Shown here: one piece after another, positions 8,238 through 15,988 of the stretch
Layout: every line of letters starts with the position of its first letter
Numbering within the stretch: position 1 is the first letter of the stretch
Origin: Miltoncostaea sp963770865
GTDB lineage: Bacteria; Actinomycetota; Thermoleophilia; Miltoncostaeales; Miltoncostaeaceae
DNA length: 64,000 nt
Assembly: GCA_963770865.1 (NCBI GenBank)
Contig: CAVYRD010000008.1
Span: 124,001 to 188,000 of the forward strand
Direction of reading: 5' to 3'
Translations under genes and position numbers: made by a program
The notes under the pieces: generated by a model
Told to the model about the DNA's origin: nothing
What the model saw: the letters and a program-made list of their open reading frames with translations, nothing else
Database searches by the model: none

Positions 8238-8975
8238 TCACTCCACGTCGCGCCGACTCATCAGGATCGCGCCGGCGGCGAGCAGCACGGCGGTGTAGGC
8301 GACCAGCACGAGCGCGCCCGCCCAGGGGGCCAGCACATCGCGGCCCGCGGCGCTCGCCGGCACGCTGGTGAGCGCGTCGGAGGCCCCGGAGAGGCTGTAC
8401 GGGGCGTACGCGTCCGCCGCCGCGCCGAGGATGCCGTCGACCACGGCCGTCCAGACGAGCGCGACGGCGATCGCCCCGGCCTGGCTCCGGACGATCGCGC
8501 CGAGGGCGAGGCCGAGCACCGCGGAGCCTGCCGCGAGCGGGACGAAGCCGGCCAGCATCGCGGCGATGCGCGCGTCCGACAGGCCCGCGGGCGTGTCGGT
8601 GGCCGCGAGCCAGGGCAGCACCGCGAGCGCCGTGAGCCCCGAGGCGAGCGCGCCCAGCAGCCCGCCCACCATGGCGTAGGCGATCGCCTTGGCGGCCAGG
8701 ACGCGGCCCCGCCGCGGCGTGACGAGCAGCGTGACCCGGATGGTGCCGTGCCGGTTCTCGCCCGCGATGCCGACGATCCCGAGGACCATGGTGAGCGTCA
8801 CGACGATGCCGGTGAGCTGGATCTCGCCGGCGACGTCGTCCCCCGGCCGGATCTCCTTCAGGGCGAAGTCCAGCACGTGGAAGACCGCGATCAGGACGAG
8901 CGCCGCCGCGCTCAGGAGCCACGAGGCGCGCGTCGTCCGCAGCTTGAAGAGCTCGGCGGAGACCAGGCGCCTCAT
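8238..8975 (-). CDS. ABC-2 type transporter permease
   Basis: A 245-residue integral membrane protein with about six hydrophobic segments (for example LLSAAALVLIAVFHVLDFAL, LAAGSAVLGLALGAIV and a final LVLVAYTAVLLAAGAILM). The cytoplasmic loop ENRHGTIRVTLLVTPRR is typical of ABC-2 permeases of the multidrug/antibiotic exporter class. Its ATG overlaps the stop of the ATPase gene (ATGA), so the two form one exporter. The substrate cannot be told from sequence. No flagellar promoter precedes the pair. Confidence 0.85.
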   Translation of the reverse strand: MRRLVSAELFKLRTTRASWLLSAAALVLIAVFHVLDFALKEIRPGDDVAGEIQLTGIVVTLTMVLGIVGIAGENRHGTIRVTLLVTPRRGRVLAAKAIAYAMVGGLLGALASGLTALAVLPWLAATDTPAGLSDARIAAMLAGFVPLAAGSAVLGLALGAIVRSQAGAIAVALVWTAVVDGILGAAADAYAPYSLSGASDALTSVPASAAGRDVLAPWAGALVLVAYTAVLLAAGAILMSRRDVE

Positions 8976-9865
8976 CGCGCCGCCTCGCGGCCCGCCCCCG
9001 TGAGCTCCAGGAAGGCGTCCTCGAGCGTGCGGGCGGCGGGACCGAGCTCGTGGAGGGTGATGCCGGCCGCGGCCGCCACGTCGCCCACCTCGTCCACGGT
9101 GGCGCCGCGGACGAGCAGGCCGTCCTCGCCGGCGTGCTCCGCGAGGCGGCCCCGGGCGGCGAGCACCGTGGCCAGCCGCCCCGGCTCGGACGTGCGCACG
9201 CGCACGCCCCCGCCCCCGGTCAGCCCCTCGAGCGGCCCCTGGGCCACCAGGCGGCCGCGATGGAGGATGACCACGTCGTCGACCGTCTGCGCGACCTCGG
9301 CCAGGATGTGGCTCGAGACCAGGATCGTCCGCCCCTCGTCGGCGGCGGCCCGCAGGAGATCGCGCAACCAGCGGATGCCCTGGGGATCGAGCCCGTTGGC
9401 CGGCTCGTCGAGGACGAGCGCCCCCGGCTCCCCGAGGAGCGCGCAGCCCAGCGCGAGGCGCTGGCGCATGCCCTGCGAGTAGGTCCCGACGCGCCGGTCG
9501 GCCGCGTCGTGCAGGCCGACGAGGCCGAGGACGTCCGGGACCCGCGTACGGGCGAGGCCCGCCGCCAGGACGACCGACCGCAGGTGGTCGCGTGCGGTGC
9601 GGCCGGGATGGAAGGTCGAGCCCTCCAGCACGGCGCCGACGCACCGGACCGGTTCGGCCAGGTCCCGGTACCGGCGCCCGTCGATGGTCGCCGTCCCGGC
9701 GGTGGGGGCCGCGAGGCCGAGGAGCATCCTCAGCGTCGTGGTCTTCCCCGCCCCGTTGGGCCCGAGGAAGCCCACGATCCGGCCGGGCTCGACGCGGAAC
9801 GTGAGGTCGTCCACCGCCGGGCCCTCGCCGTAGCGCTTGGTGAGCGACTCGACCTCGAGGACCAC
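8972..9865 (-). CDS. ABC transporter ATP-binding protein
   Basis: A 297-residue nucleotide-binding protein of the DrrA/CcmA-like exporter class. It has Walker A GPNGAGKTTT, signature SQGMRQRLA, Walker B ALVLDEPANGLDP and switch His in SSHIL, followed by a C-terminal accessory region. It powers the adjacent permease. The GTG at 9865 is chosen because GGGAG lies eight bases upstream and the domain starts there; a GTG at 9937 would add 24 poorly conserved residues. Confidence 0.88.
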   Translation of the reverse strand: MVLEVESLTKRYGEGPAVDDLTFRVEPGRIVGFLGPNGAGKTTTLRMLLGLAAPTAGTATIDGRRYRDLAEPVRCVGAVLEGSTFHPGRTARDHLRSVVLAAGLARTRVPDVLGLVGLHDAADRRVGTYSQGMRQRLALGCALLGEPGALVLDEPANGLDPQGIRWLRDLLRAAADEGRTILVSSHILAEVAQTVDDVVILHRGRLVAQGPLEGLTGGGGVRVRTSEPGRLATVLAARGRLAEHAGEDGLLVRGATVDEVGDVAAAAGITLHELGPAARTLEDAFLELTGAGREAAR

Positions 9866-9979
9866 CGCGCGGGCTCCCGACGTAGGAATGAGGCCGTCAC
9901 CCTCCGCCCCGTGCGCGGCCCGGTCATCGGGCGACACGCGGATCCGCGGCTGCGGGCTTTCCGTGCCGGCGGCCCGGGA

Positions 9980-9999
9980 GGCCGGGCGGCCGCCCGGCC
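9980..9999 (-). terminator. Stem-loop directly after the glycosyltransferase/TPR gene
   Basis: An exact 8-bp GC inverted repeat (9980-9987 and 9992-9999) with a four-base loop begins four bases after the stop codon at 10004. It would separate this gene from the ABC pair. Confidence 0.55.
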
Positions 10000-10003
10000 G
10001 CGG

Positions 10004-12061
10004 TCAGGCCGTCGCGAGAAGCGACATCGACTGCCGCAGCTCCCGCAGGACGCTCGAGTGCGGATAGATCAGGAGCCCCTCGCGCAGGACCGCGTCGGCG
10101 TCCGCGTAGCGGCCGGTGCCGGCGAGCAGGCCCGCCAGGTCGAGGTGGCGCGACATGTTCTGGTCGTCGCACTCCAGGGCGGCGCGCATGAACGTCTCGG
10201 CGTCCTCGTCGAGGCCCTTGGACCGGCAGATGTGGCCGAGCGCCGAGTAGGCCTCGGGCGTCCCCTCCCCCGCCTCGATCGCGGCGAGCAGGCGGCCTGC
10301 GGCCGGATCCGGGAAGTCGTTGGCGTAGAGCAGGTAGCCCAGGCGGCGGTCCACGTCGGCGTGTTCGTCCTCGGCGATCGCGTAGGCCAGCGGCACCAGG
10401 CTGTTGAAGCTCTCCAGCTCGCCGAGCTCGAGCAGCGTGCCCGCCAGCTCCATGACCGCGCCGAGCATGCCCGCGCGGTCGGCGCCGGCCGGGATGTCCG
10501 GCACGGGCGCGCCCGGCTCCTGCACGGCCACGGCGGCCGCGTAGGCGTCGGCGTAGAGGCCGTCGGCAACGGGGCGCAGCTGCGTGATGGCGACCTGCGC
10601 CTCGTCGGGGTCGCCGGCGAGGATGCCGATCAGCACGCCCTTGGCGAGGGCGAGCGAGTGGTTCGCGCTGCCCGGGGCCAGGGACCCGAGCTGGGCCCGC
10701 GCGCCGTCGAGGTCGCCGATGCGGATGAGCGCGTCGGCCATCGTCAGGTTGATCGACGTGTCGTCGGGGTTGAGCTCACGCGCCTCGGTGAGCACGGCGA
10801 GGGCGTGCTCGGCGTGCCCCTCCGACAGGAGCACCTGGGCCAGCGCCCGCAGCGAGTCCGCCCTGCGGAACGTTCCGATGATCCGGCCCAGGTACTCCCG
10901 CACCTCGAGCGGCGGCTCGCTCTGGAGGAGCAGGCGGGTCAGGCGGATGACGGGAGCGGCGTAGTAGCCGTTGGCGTCGCGGATGGCGTTGCGCTGGCAG
11001 CGCACCGCCTCGTGCGTGTCGCCCATCATCTCGTAGAGGTGGCCGAGCGCGTGCCATGAGTAGAAGGAGCCCATGCCGGCCTGCGCCAGGTAGCGGTCGC
11101 CGCCGTGGTCGCCGAGGTCGATGGCGCGGCGGAAGCTCTTGACCGCGGCGCGGTACTCGCGCCGGCTGGTCAGGATCTGGCCCTGCAGGTAGTGCAGGTC
11201 GGTGAAGTCCGGGTAGGCCTGGAGGGCGTCGGCCAGCACGTCGAGGGCCTCGTCCCAGCGCTCCAGCGAGTGCAGCGAGGCCACGATGTTCCGCAGCAGC
11301 AGCGAGGCGTAGTAGGCCTTCAGGCTGCTCAGCTCGGAGAAGGCCGAGCGGAAGTAGCCGAGCGCCTTCTCGTGCTCGCCGATGCGCTGGAACTCGACGC
11401 CGGCGTTGAAGAGGGTGAAGGAGTCGGTGGGCTTGCGCGCGACCTCCTCCATCACGATCGCCATGTTGCGGTCGGTCTTCTCCTTGGCCCGGTTGGTGGG
11501 CTCGAGGTAGCCGTAGTGGTTGATCTCGATGCCGACGAAGCGGGTGCAGACGCCGCCCTCGGCGTCGACCTTGCCCATGATCTGCTCGTGCAGGGCGCCG
11601 GTGTACCGGTAGGCCGGCCGGTTGCGGAACAGGCGGAAGGCGGAGTTGACCACGCTCTCGACGCCCAGCTCCTCGCCGATGAAGTTGACCTCGCGCAGGC
11701 AGTAGCCCTCGATGGCCTCGTCGTGGAGCAGCTCGCGCAGGCGCGAGCCGTCCACCAGCTCCTCGTCCGCGTCGAGCACCAGGATCCAGTCGCCGGTGGC
11801 GGCGTCGATGCCGGTGTTGCGCGGGGCCGAGAAGTCGCCCTTCCACTCCTCGTTCAGGATCCGGGCCCCGAAGCTCTCCGCGATCTCGATCGAGCGGTCG
11901 ACGGACCCCGTGTCGACGATGACGATCTCGTCGACGACGCCCTGCACGCTGCGCAGGCAGCGCGCCAGGTGCTCCTCCTCGTCGCGCATGATCATGCAGA
12001 GCGACAGCCGCTGCGGCGCCCGCTCCTTCGGCGCTGAGAGGTTCGCGATCGTGAGGCCCAT
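10004..12061 (-). CDS. Glycosyltransferase family 2 with TPR repeats, probable flagellin glycosyltransferase
   Basis: A 685-residue cytoplasmic protein. Residues ~18 to 110 form a GT2 domain (SLCMIMRDEEEHLARCLRSV, IVIVDTGSVDRS, nucleotide-binding LVLDADEEL). The remaining 570 residues are helical repeats of TPR type (LFNAGVEFQRIGEHEKALGYF, LHYLQGQILTSRREYRAAVKSF, HALGHLYEMMGDTHEA, ALAQVLLSEGHAEHALAVL). GT2 fused to TPRs is typical of enzymes that glycosylate protein substrates. A sigma-28-like promoter directly upstream ties expression to flagellin, so I infer a flagellin glycosyltransferase; the sugar is unknown. The ATG at 12061 has an AAGGA site five bases upstream. Confidence 0.85.
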   Translation of the reverse strand: MGLTIANLSAPKERAPQRLSLCMIMRDEEEHLARCLRSVQGVVDEIVIVDTGSVDRSIEIAESFGARILNEEWKGDFSAPRNTGIDAATGDWILVLDADEELVDGSRLRELLHDEAIEGYCLREVNFIGEELGVESVVNSAFRLFRNRPAYRYTGALHEQIMGKVDAEGGVCTRFVGIEINHYGYLEPTNRAKEKTDRNMAIVMEEVARKPTDSFTLFNAGVEFQRIGEHEKALGYFRSAFSELSSLKAYYASLLLRNIVASLHSLERWDEALDVLADALQAYPDFTDLHYLQGQILTSRREYRAAVKSFRRAIDLGDHGGDRYLAQAGMGSFYSWHALGHLYEMMGDTHEAVRCQRNAIRDANGYYAAPVIRLTRLLLQSEPPLEVREYLGRIIGTFRRADSLRALAQVLLSEGHAEHALAVLTEARELNPDDTSINLTMADALIRIGDLDGARAQLGSLAPGSANHSLALAKGVLIGILAGDPDEAQVAITQLRPVADGLYADAYAAAVAVQEPGAPVPDIPAGADRAGMLGAVMELAGTLLELGELESFNSLVPLAYAIAEDEHADVDRRLGYLLYANDFPDPAAGRLLAAIEAGEGTPEAYSALGHICRSKGLDEDAETFMRAALECDDQNMSRHLDLAGLLAGTGRYADADAVLREGLLIYPHSSVLRELRQSMSLLATA

Positions 12062-12094
12062 CTTGGTCCTTCCCGGAGGTCTGAGGTGCCCTCT

Positions 12095-12121
12095 CATCGG
12101 CACGGAGCCCGAATCCTTGAG
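12095..12121 (-). promoter_or_regulatory. Sigma-28-like promoter of the glycosyltransferase/TPR gene
   Basis: CTCAAGG (12121-12115), 13 bases, GCCGATG (12101-12095) on the minus strand, followed by a ~25-base leader to the ATG at 12061. Confidence 0.75.
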
Positions 12122-12160
12122 CCCCGCGCGCGCGGGCCCTCCCGGGGGCGCCGAGCGTCG

Positions 12161-12604
12161 CTAGAGCGTCGCCAGCAGCACCGCGACGAGGCCGCTCACG
12201 AAGATGCCGTCGAAGGTCCCCGCGCCGCCGATGGACACCACCGCCGCGCCCAGCCGGCCGACCTGGCGCAGGTGCAGCAGGTCGGCCCCGACGAGGGCGC
12301 CGAGGGAGCCCGCCGCGTACGCCACCGCGGCGGAGTGATCCGGCGCCAGCAGCACCGCGCAGGCCGCCGCCGCCGCGGGCGCGAGCAGCGTGGGGAGGAC
12401 GATCCCGACGCCCTCGACCGGCCGCGCCGCGACGTAGGCCAGCGCGCTGACGACGGCGACGGCGCCCGCCGCCGGCGCCCAGGCGCCCGAGCGGACGAGC
12501 AGCAGCGCCGAGAGCGCCACGGGCACCAGCGCGCCGCCCACGTTGACCGCATGTACGGCCTCGGCGAGTACGCCAACGCCAAGTGAGCGTCTGTCGTGCC
12601 GCAC
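12161..12604 (-). CDS. DUF1614 family membrane protein, short N-terminus
   Basis: A 147-residue hydrophobic protein with about five membrane segments. Family marks are VNVGGALVPVALS near residue 20, GADLLHLRQVG, and the diagnostic SIGGAGTFDGIFVSG near the C-terminus. Most DUF1614 proteins, as I recall them, have an extra N-terminal membrane segment. Here an in-frame TAG at 12616 prevents any extension, so this is a short form or an N-terminally eroded gene. It starts with GTG ten bases after the QueA-like stop. Function unknown. Confidence 0.7.
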   Translation of the reverse strand: MRHDRRSLGVGVLAEAVHAVNVGGALVPVALSALLLVRSGAWAPAAGAVAVVSALAYVAARPVEGVGIVLPTLLAPAAAAACAVLLAPDHSAAVAYAAGSLGALVGADLLHLRQVGRLGAAVVSIGGAGTFDGIFVSGLVAVLLATL

Positions 12605-12613
12605 CGCCCCCCG

Positions 12614-13669
12614 CTACAGGAACAGCATCGAGTCCCCGAACTCGTGCCAGAGGTAGCCGTGGGCGAGGGCCTCGGCGTACGCCTCCGCGACCCGGCCGGG
12701 GCCGGCCACCGCCTCCAGCAGGAGCAGGTGGCTGGCCTCGGGCTCGTGGAGCCCGGTGACGATGCTCGTCACCACCCGGGCCGGGCGGTCCGGGCCGAGG
12801 ACGAGGTCGGTCCAGCCGGACGCGGGCGCGACGGTCCCGTCCGGGGCGGCGGCGCTCTCCAGCGCGCGCACCACCGTGGTGCCGACGGCGACCACGCGCC
12901 GGCCCGCCGCGCGGGTGCCCTCCACCCAGCGGGCCGTCGCCGCCGGCACCGTGAAGCGCTCGGCCACCGGCGGCTCGTGCAGCTCGGGGCTCGACACCGA
13001 TGCGTGCAGCACCACCGGCGCGACGGCGACGCCGCGGGCGACGAGGCGCACGATCAGCGACTCCGTGAAGGGCCGCCCGGCGCTCGGCATCTCGGCGCTG
13101 CCGGGCTCGGTGGCGTACACCGTCTGATGGTCCGCGAGCGGGAAGCGGCCGGAGAGGTGCCGGTAGCCGATCGGCCTCCCGTGGCGGGCGAGGTACCCGA
13201 GCGCGGTGACCGGCGGGCGCGCATGGGCCGTCCAGAGCCGCCCGGGCGGGGCGGCCGGGTCGGGGTACGGCGACTCCAGGTGGAGCCCCACCCCGCCGGG
13301 CAGGGCGATGCGCTCGCCGGCCCGCCGGCCGAGGTCCGGGCCGCGGCCGTCGGCGCGGCGCACCTCCACCACCCAGCGGCCGTCGTCGAGCGGCGTGGCC
13401 ACGTGCACCGGCGCCGGGGCGCCGTCCTCGCGCACGCCGTCCACCGCGGCCGGCACGGTGGCCGACGTGTTGACCACGACCAGGTCGCCGGGCGCGAGGG
13501 CGCGCGGCAGGTCGGCGAAGCGGAGATGGTCCGCGCCCCGGGGCCCGGCCACGAGCAGGCGCACGCCGTCGCGCGCCAGGCCGCGCCTCTCGGGCGGCTC
13601 GCGCGCCTCGGCGCCGGGCGGCACCGTGAAGCGTGTGCGCGGCGCCGGGAGCGTCGCCGCGCCGCTCAC
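12614..13669 (-). CDS. QueA-like S-adenosylmethionine:tRNA ribosyltransferase-isomerase
   Basis: A 351-residue protein of the QueA fold. Family blocks are GDLVVVNTSATVPAAV (the 'DLLVfNdTrVipARl' region), YRHLSGRFPLADHQTVYA, VVAVGTTVVRALES and VTGLHEPEASHLLLLEAV. Classical QueA adds the epoxycyclopentane unit of queuosine. This actinobacterial version is divergent: it ends HEFGDSMLFL and lacks other queuosine genes nearby, so the substrate is uncertain. The GTG start overlaps the SDR stop (GTGA), implying coupled translation within the SoxR-controlled unit. Confidence 0.82.
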   Translation of the reverse strand: MSGAATLPAPRTRFTVPPGAEAREPPERRGLARDGVRLLVAGPRGADHLRFADLPRALAPGDLVVVNTSATVPAAVDGVREDGAPAPVHVATPLDDGRWVVEVRRADGRGPDLGRRAGERIALPGGVGLHLESPYPDPAAPPGRLWTAHARPPVTALGYLARHGRPIGYRHLSGRFPLADHQTVYATEPGSAEMPSAGRPFTESLIVRLVARGVAVAPVVLHASVSSPELHEPPVAERFTVPAATARWVEGTRAAGRRVVAVGTTVVRALESAAAPDGTVAPASGWTDLVLGPDRPARVVTSIVTGLHEPEASHLLLLEAVAGPGRVAEAYAEALAHGYLWHEFGDSMLFL

Positions 13670-14385
13670 GCCGCCACCCCGGCGCGGAGGTCCTCGGCGC
13701 GGTGGCGGCCGCTGGGGACGGCCCCCTCGACGACGCGCATCAGCGCCGGGACCACGCTCTCGGACTCCGGGCGGTCGGAGATGTCCTCGCCGGGGAAGGC
13801 GCGCTGGTGCATGCCGGTGCGCATGTCGCCCGGGTCGAACGCGACCACGCGCAGGCCGGGGTGCTCGGCCGCCAGCACGGCGGTCATCTGGTCGAGGGCG
13901 GCCTTCGACGCCCCGTAGCCGCCCCAGCCGGGGTAGGCCTCGACGGCGGCGTCGGAGGTGACGTTGACGATGATCCCGCCGCTGCGCTCAAGCGGGCCGA
14001 TCAGGAGCTGCGCGAGGGCGAGCGGCGCGATCGCGTTGACCGCGAAGACGCGCTCGAGCTCGGCGACCGGGTGCTCGGCGAGGCCCGGCAGCGGGCTCGG
14101 GCCGAGGATCGAGGCGTTGTTGACGAGCAGGTCGAGCCGTCCGAGCCCCTCGACGGCGCGGGCCAGGGCGGCGCGGTGCCAGTCGTCGGAGACGTCGCCC
14201 GGGATCGCGGTGACCGAGGAGGCCGGCATGGGCGCGATCGAGCGCGCCAGCCGGCCGGCGTCGCGGGCGTCGATGACGACGTGCCAGCCGTCCGCAACGA
14301 GGCGGTGGGCCAGCGCGCGGCCGAGGCCCGCGGAGGCCCCGGTGACGAGCGCGATGCGCGATGGATGTGCGGTTGTCGTAGGCAT
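13666..14385 (-). CDS. Short-chain dehydrogenase/reductase under SoxR-type promoter
   Basis: A classical 239-residue SDR. The NAD(P) motif is TGASAGLG (15-22), NNAS is at 89-92, and the catalytic triad is Ser144 (NVTSDAA), Tyr157 and Lys161 (YGASK). Reaction unknown. It is divergent from soxR with only 48 bp between them, and that interval holds a 19-bp-spacer MerR-class promoter reading toward this gene. It is therefore likely induced by redox-active compounds or superoxide. The predicted mRNA begins at or within a base or two of the ATG. Confidence 0.9.
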   Translation of the reverse strand: MPTTTAHPSRIALVTGASAGLGRALAHRLVADGWHVVIDARDAGRLARSIAPMPASSVTAIPGDVSDDWHRAALARAVEGLGRLDLLVNNASILGPSPLPGLAEHPVAELERVFAVNAIAPLALAQLLIGPLERSGGIIVNVTSDAAVEAYPGWGGYGASKAALDQMTAVLAAEHPGLRVVAFDPGDMRTGMHQRAFPGEDISDRPESESVVPALMRVVEGAVPSGRHRAEDLRAGVAA

Positions 14386-14392
14386 GACGGCG

Positions 14393-14423
14393 ATGCTAAG
14401 AGTTGAAGTGAACTTGAAGTCAA
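14393..14423 (-). promoter_or_regulatory. MerR/SoxR-class promoter with 19-bp spacer and operator dyad
   Basis: On the minus strand TTGACT (14423-14418) and TAGCAT (14398-14393) are separated by 19 bp. This over-long spacer is the hallmark of MerR-family activation. The spacer contains the partly symmetric CAAGTTCACTTC, reminiscent of the E. coli soxS box (CAAGTTAACTTG). Start predicted at ~14386, next to the SDR ATG at 14385. Confidence 0.7.
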
Positions 14424-14433
14424 GGGGGACGCG

Positions 14434-14910
14434 ATGGACGACGGGGACCTCATCCCGATCGGCGAGACGGCGCGGCGGGCCGGCATGGCGGCATCGGCCC
14501 TGCGCTACTACGAGAGCGAGGGGCTCATCGCCTCGGTCCGCTCCCAGGGCGGGCGGCGGCGCTACCCGCGCAGCGTGCTGCGCCGGCTCGCGTTCATCCG
14601 CGCGGCCCAGAACGTCGGCCTCAGACTCGACGAGATCCGCGCCGCGCTCGCGACGCTGCCGAGCGGGCGCACCCCCACCCCGGCCGACTGGGCGCGCATG
14701 TCCGCCTCGTGGCGCCGGCGCCTGGACGAGCAGATCGAGGGCCTCACGGCGCTGCGCGACGGGCTCACCTCGTGCATCGGCTGCGGCTGCCTGTCGCTGC
14801 GCTCGTGCCGGCTGATGAACCCCGGCGACGCCGCGGCCGCGCTGGGCCCGGGGGCGAGCCGCCTGCCGGCCGCGCTGCGGCGCGGCGCCCGCGGGACGGC
14901 CGGCGTCTAG
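14434..14910 (+). CDS. soxR: Redox-sensitive transcriptional activator SoxR
   Basis: A 158-residue MerR-family regulator. The winged helix at residues 6-75 includes IGETARRAGMAASALRYYES and the RRYPRSVLRRLAFI block. A dimerisation helix follows, then the [2Fe-2S] cluster motif C114-X2-C117-X-C119-X5-C125, diagnostic of SoxR. AGGGGG lies five bases before the ATG. It is divergent from the SDR it probably controls. Its TAG stop is the CTAG target of the adjacent IS481-family element; the duplicated target kept the stop intact. Confidence 0.93.
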   Translation: MDDGDLIPIGETARRAGMAASALRYYESEGLIASVRSQGGRRRYPRSVLRRLAFIRAAQNVGLRLDEIRAALATLPSGRTPTPADWARMSASWRRRLDEQIEGLTALRDGLTSCIGCGCLSLRSCRLMNPGDAAAALGPGASRLPAALRRGARGTAGV

Positions 14911-14911
14911 G

Positions 14912-14936
14912 TGTAGTCGCTCAGCACGTTGTTGAC
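14912..14936 (+). repeat. Left terminal inverted repeat of the IS481-family element
   Basis: Begins TGTAGTC and ends ACGTTGTTGAC. It differs from the right repeat at positions 8, 10, 12 and 14. The transposase stop codon lies inside it. Confidence 0.85.
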
Positions 14937-15886
14937 AGGCGGCTGATGGGCGGGCGGCCTTTGAGGGAGCTGTGGCGGCGCCGGGTGTTGTAGTGCTCCA
15001 GCCAGTCTGGCAGGCACCCGGCGCGCTCGGCATTGGAGAGGAAGACCCGCGAGTACGCCCATTCGGCGAGCAGCGTGCGGTTGAAGCGCTCGACCTTGCC
15101 GTTCTGCCAGGGGCAGTGGGGGCGGATCAGGATGTGGCGGGCGCCCAGGCCGGCCAGGGCGGCCGGGAAGTCGGCCGAGAGGCGATACGAGAAGGCGTTG
15201 TCGCTCATGAGGGCCTCGATCCGATCGATGCCGTGCGATGCGAAGAAGGCGGCCGCGCGCTCGAGGAACCGGGCGCAGGTGACACCGCGCTCATCGGGGT
15301 GGATCTCCGAGTAGGCCAGCCGGCTGTGGTCATCGACGGCCGAGTGGACGTAGTCGTAGCCGACCGCGCGCCGCACGGCGGGCTTGGGGCCCCGACCGTG
15401 GGCACGCCAGCCCCCGCCATCGGGGATCCGCCCGAGCTTCTTGACGTCGACGTGGATGAGCTCGCCCGGGCGCTCGCGCTCGTAGCGCACGCGGCTGATC
15501 GGTCCGCGACGCACGGGCTGGCCCGTCAGCGCATCGAGGTCGGCCAGACGCGGCAGCTGGTGGCGGCGAAGGACGCGCCCGACGGTCGAGGGCGCGATCC
15601 CGAGCTCGGCGCCCAGCCAGTCGGCGCCGCGGCGGTGGGCCCGGCGGGCCGCGAGGATCCGCGCCTCGAGGGCCGCCGGTGTGCGGTGTGGGCAGCGATG
15701 CGGCCGGCTCGGGCGATCGACCAGGCCCACCGGGCCGGCCTCGCGGAAGCGCCGCAGCCACTTGTAGGCGGTGGCGCGCGAGCAGCCGAGCTGGTGGGCG
15801 ACATCGGCCGGGCGGTGGCCGGCCAGCACGCGCTCGACCAGGAGCGCCCTTCCGTGAACGGTCAGACGGGCGTTAGCGTGAGACAC
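14921..15886 (-). CDS. IS481 family transposase
   Basis: A 321-residue transposase. N-terminal helix-turn-helix: VAHQLGCSRATAYKWLRRF, with a second helix-turn-helix near WLGAELGIAPSTVGRVLRRH. The integrase-core DDE region follows: LIHVDVKKLG, SAVDDHSRLAYSEI, ALMSDNAFSY and PWQNGKVERFNRTLLAEW. The GTG at 15886 gives the family N-terminus SHANARLTVHGR and has GGGGG five bases upstream. No frame damage, so the copy may be active. Confidence 0.92.
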   Translation of the reverse strand: MSHANARLTVHGRALLVERVLAGHRPADVAHQLGCSRATAYKWLRRFREAGPVGLVDRPSRPHRCPHRTPAALEARILAARRAHRRGADWLGAELGIAPSTVGRVLRRHQLPRLADLDALTGQPVRRGPISRVRYERERPGELIHVDVKKLGRIPDGGGWRAHGRGPKPAVRRAVGYDYVHSAVDDHSRLAYSEIHPDERGVTCARFLERAAAFFASHGIDRIEALMSDNAFSYRLSADFPAALAGLGARHILIRPHCPWQNGKVERFNRTLLAEWAYSRVFLSNAERAGCLPDWLEHYNTRRRHSSLKGRPPISRLSTTC

Positions 15887-15962
15887 GAGGACCCCCAGGG
15901 TGTGGAAGGCGTTAGACACCTCCACGAGGCCCCGGGGGCCCTCCCTACGTCAACCCGGATCC

Positions 15963-15987
15963 GTCAACAACGTTCCGGGTGACTACA
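15963..15987 (-). repeat. Right terminal inverted repeat of the IS481-family element
   Basis: Read on the minus strand it begins TGTAGTCACCCGG and ends ACGTTGTTGAC. It is followed by the TCTAG target copy. Confidence 0.85.
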
Positions 15988-15988
15988 T

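Larger units (their letters stand above)
14911..15987 (-). mobile_element. IS481-family insertion sequence, intact
   Basis: A 1077-bp element with one transposase gene. The ends carry 25-bp imperfect inverted repeats (21 of 25 matching). It is flanked by TCTAG on both sides (14906-14910 and 15988-15992). IS481 itself is known to target NCTAGN, so this fits the family. The target was the CTAG that supplied the TAG stop of soxR on one strand and of the glycosyltransferase on the other; duplication preserved both. Confidence 0.9.

Noticed and set aside
13985..14002. CTCAAGCGGGCCGATC on the plus strand as a sigma-28-like promoter
   Set aside because: The two blocks are almost adjacent, far from the N13-14 spacing of the other sites, and they lie inside the SDR gene.
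14972..15982. Long open frame on the plus strand across the insertion sequence
   Set aside because: It is antisense to a complete IS481 transposase with DDE motifs; its own protein is low-complexity Ala/Gly/Arg without family similarity.
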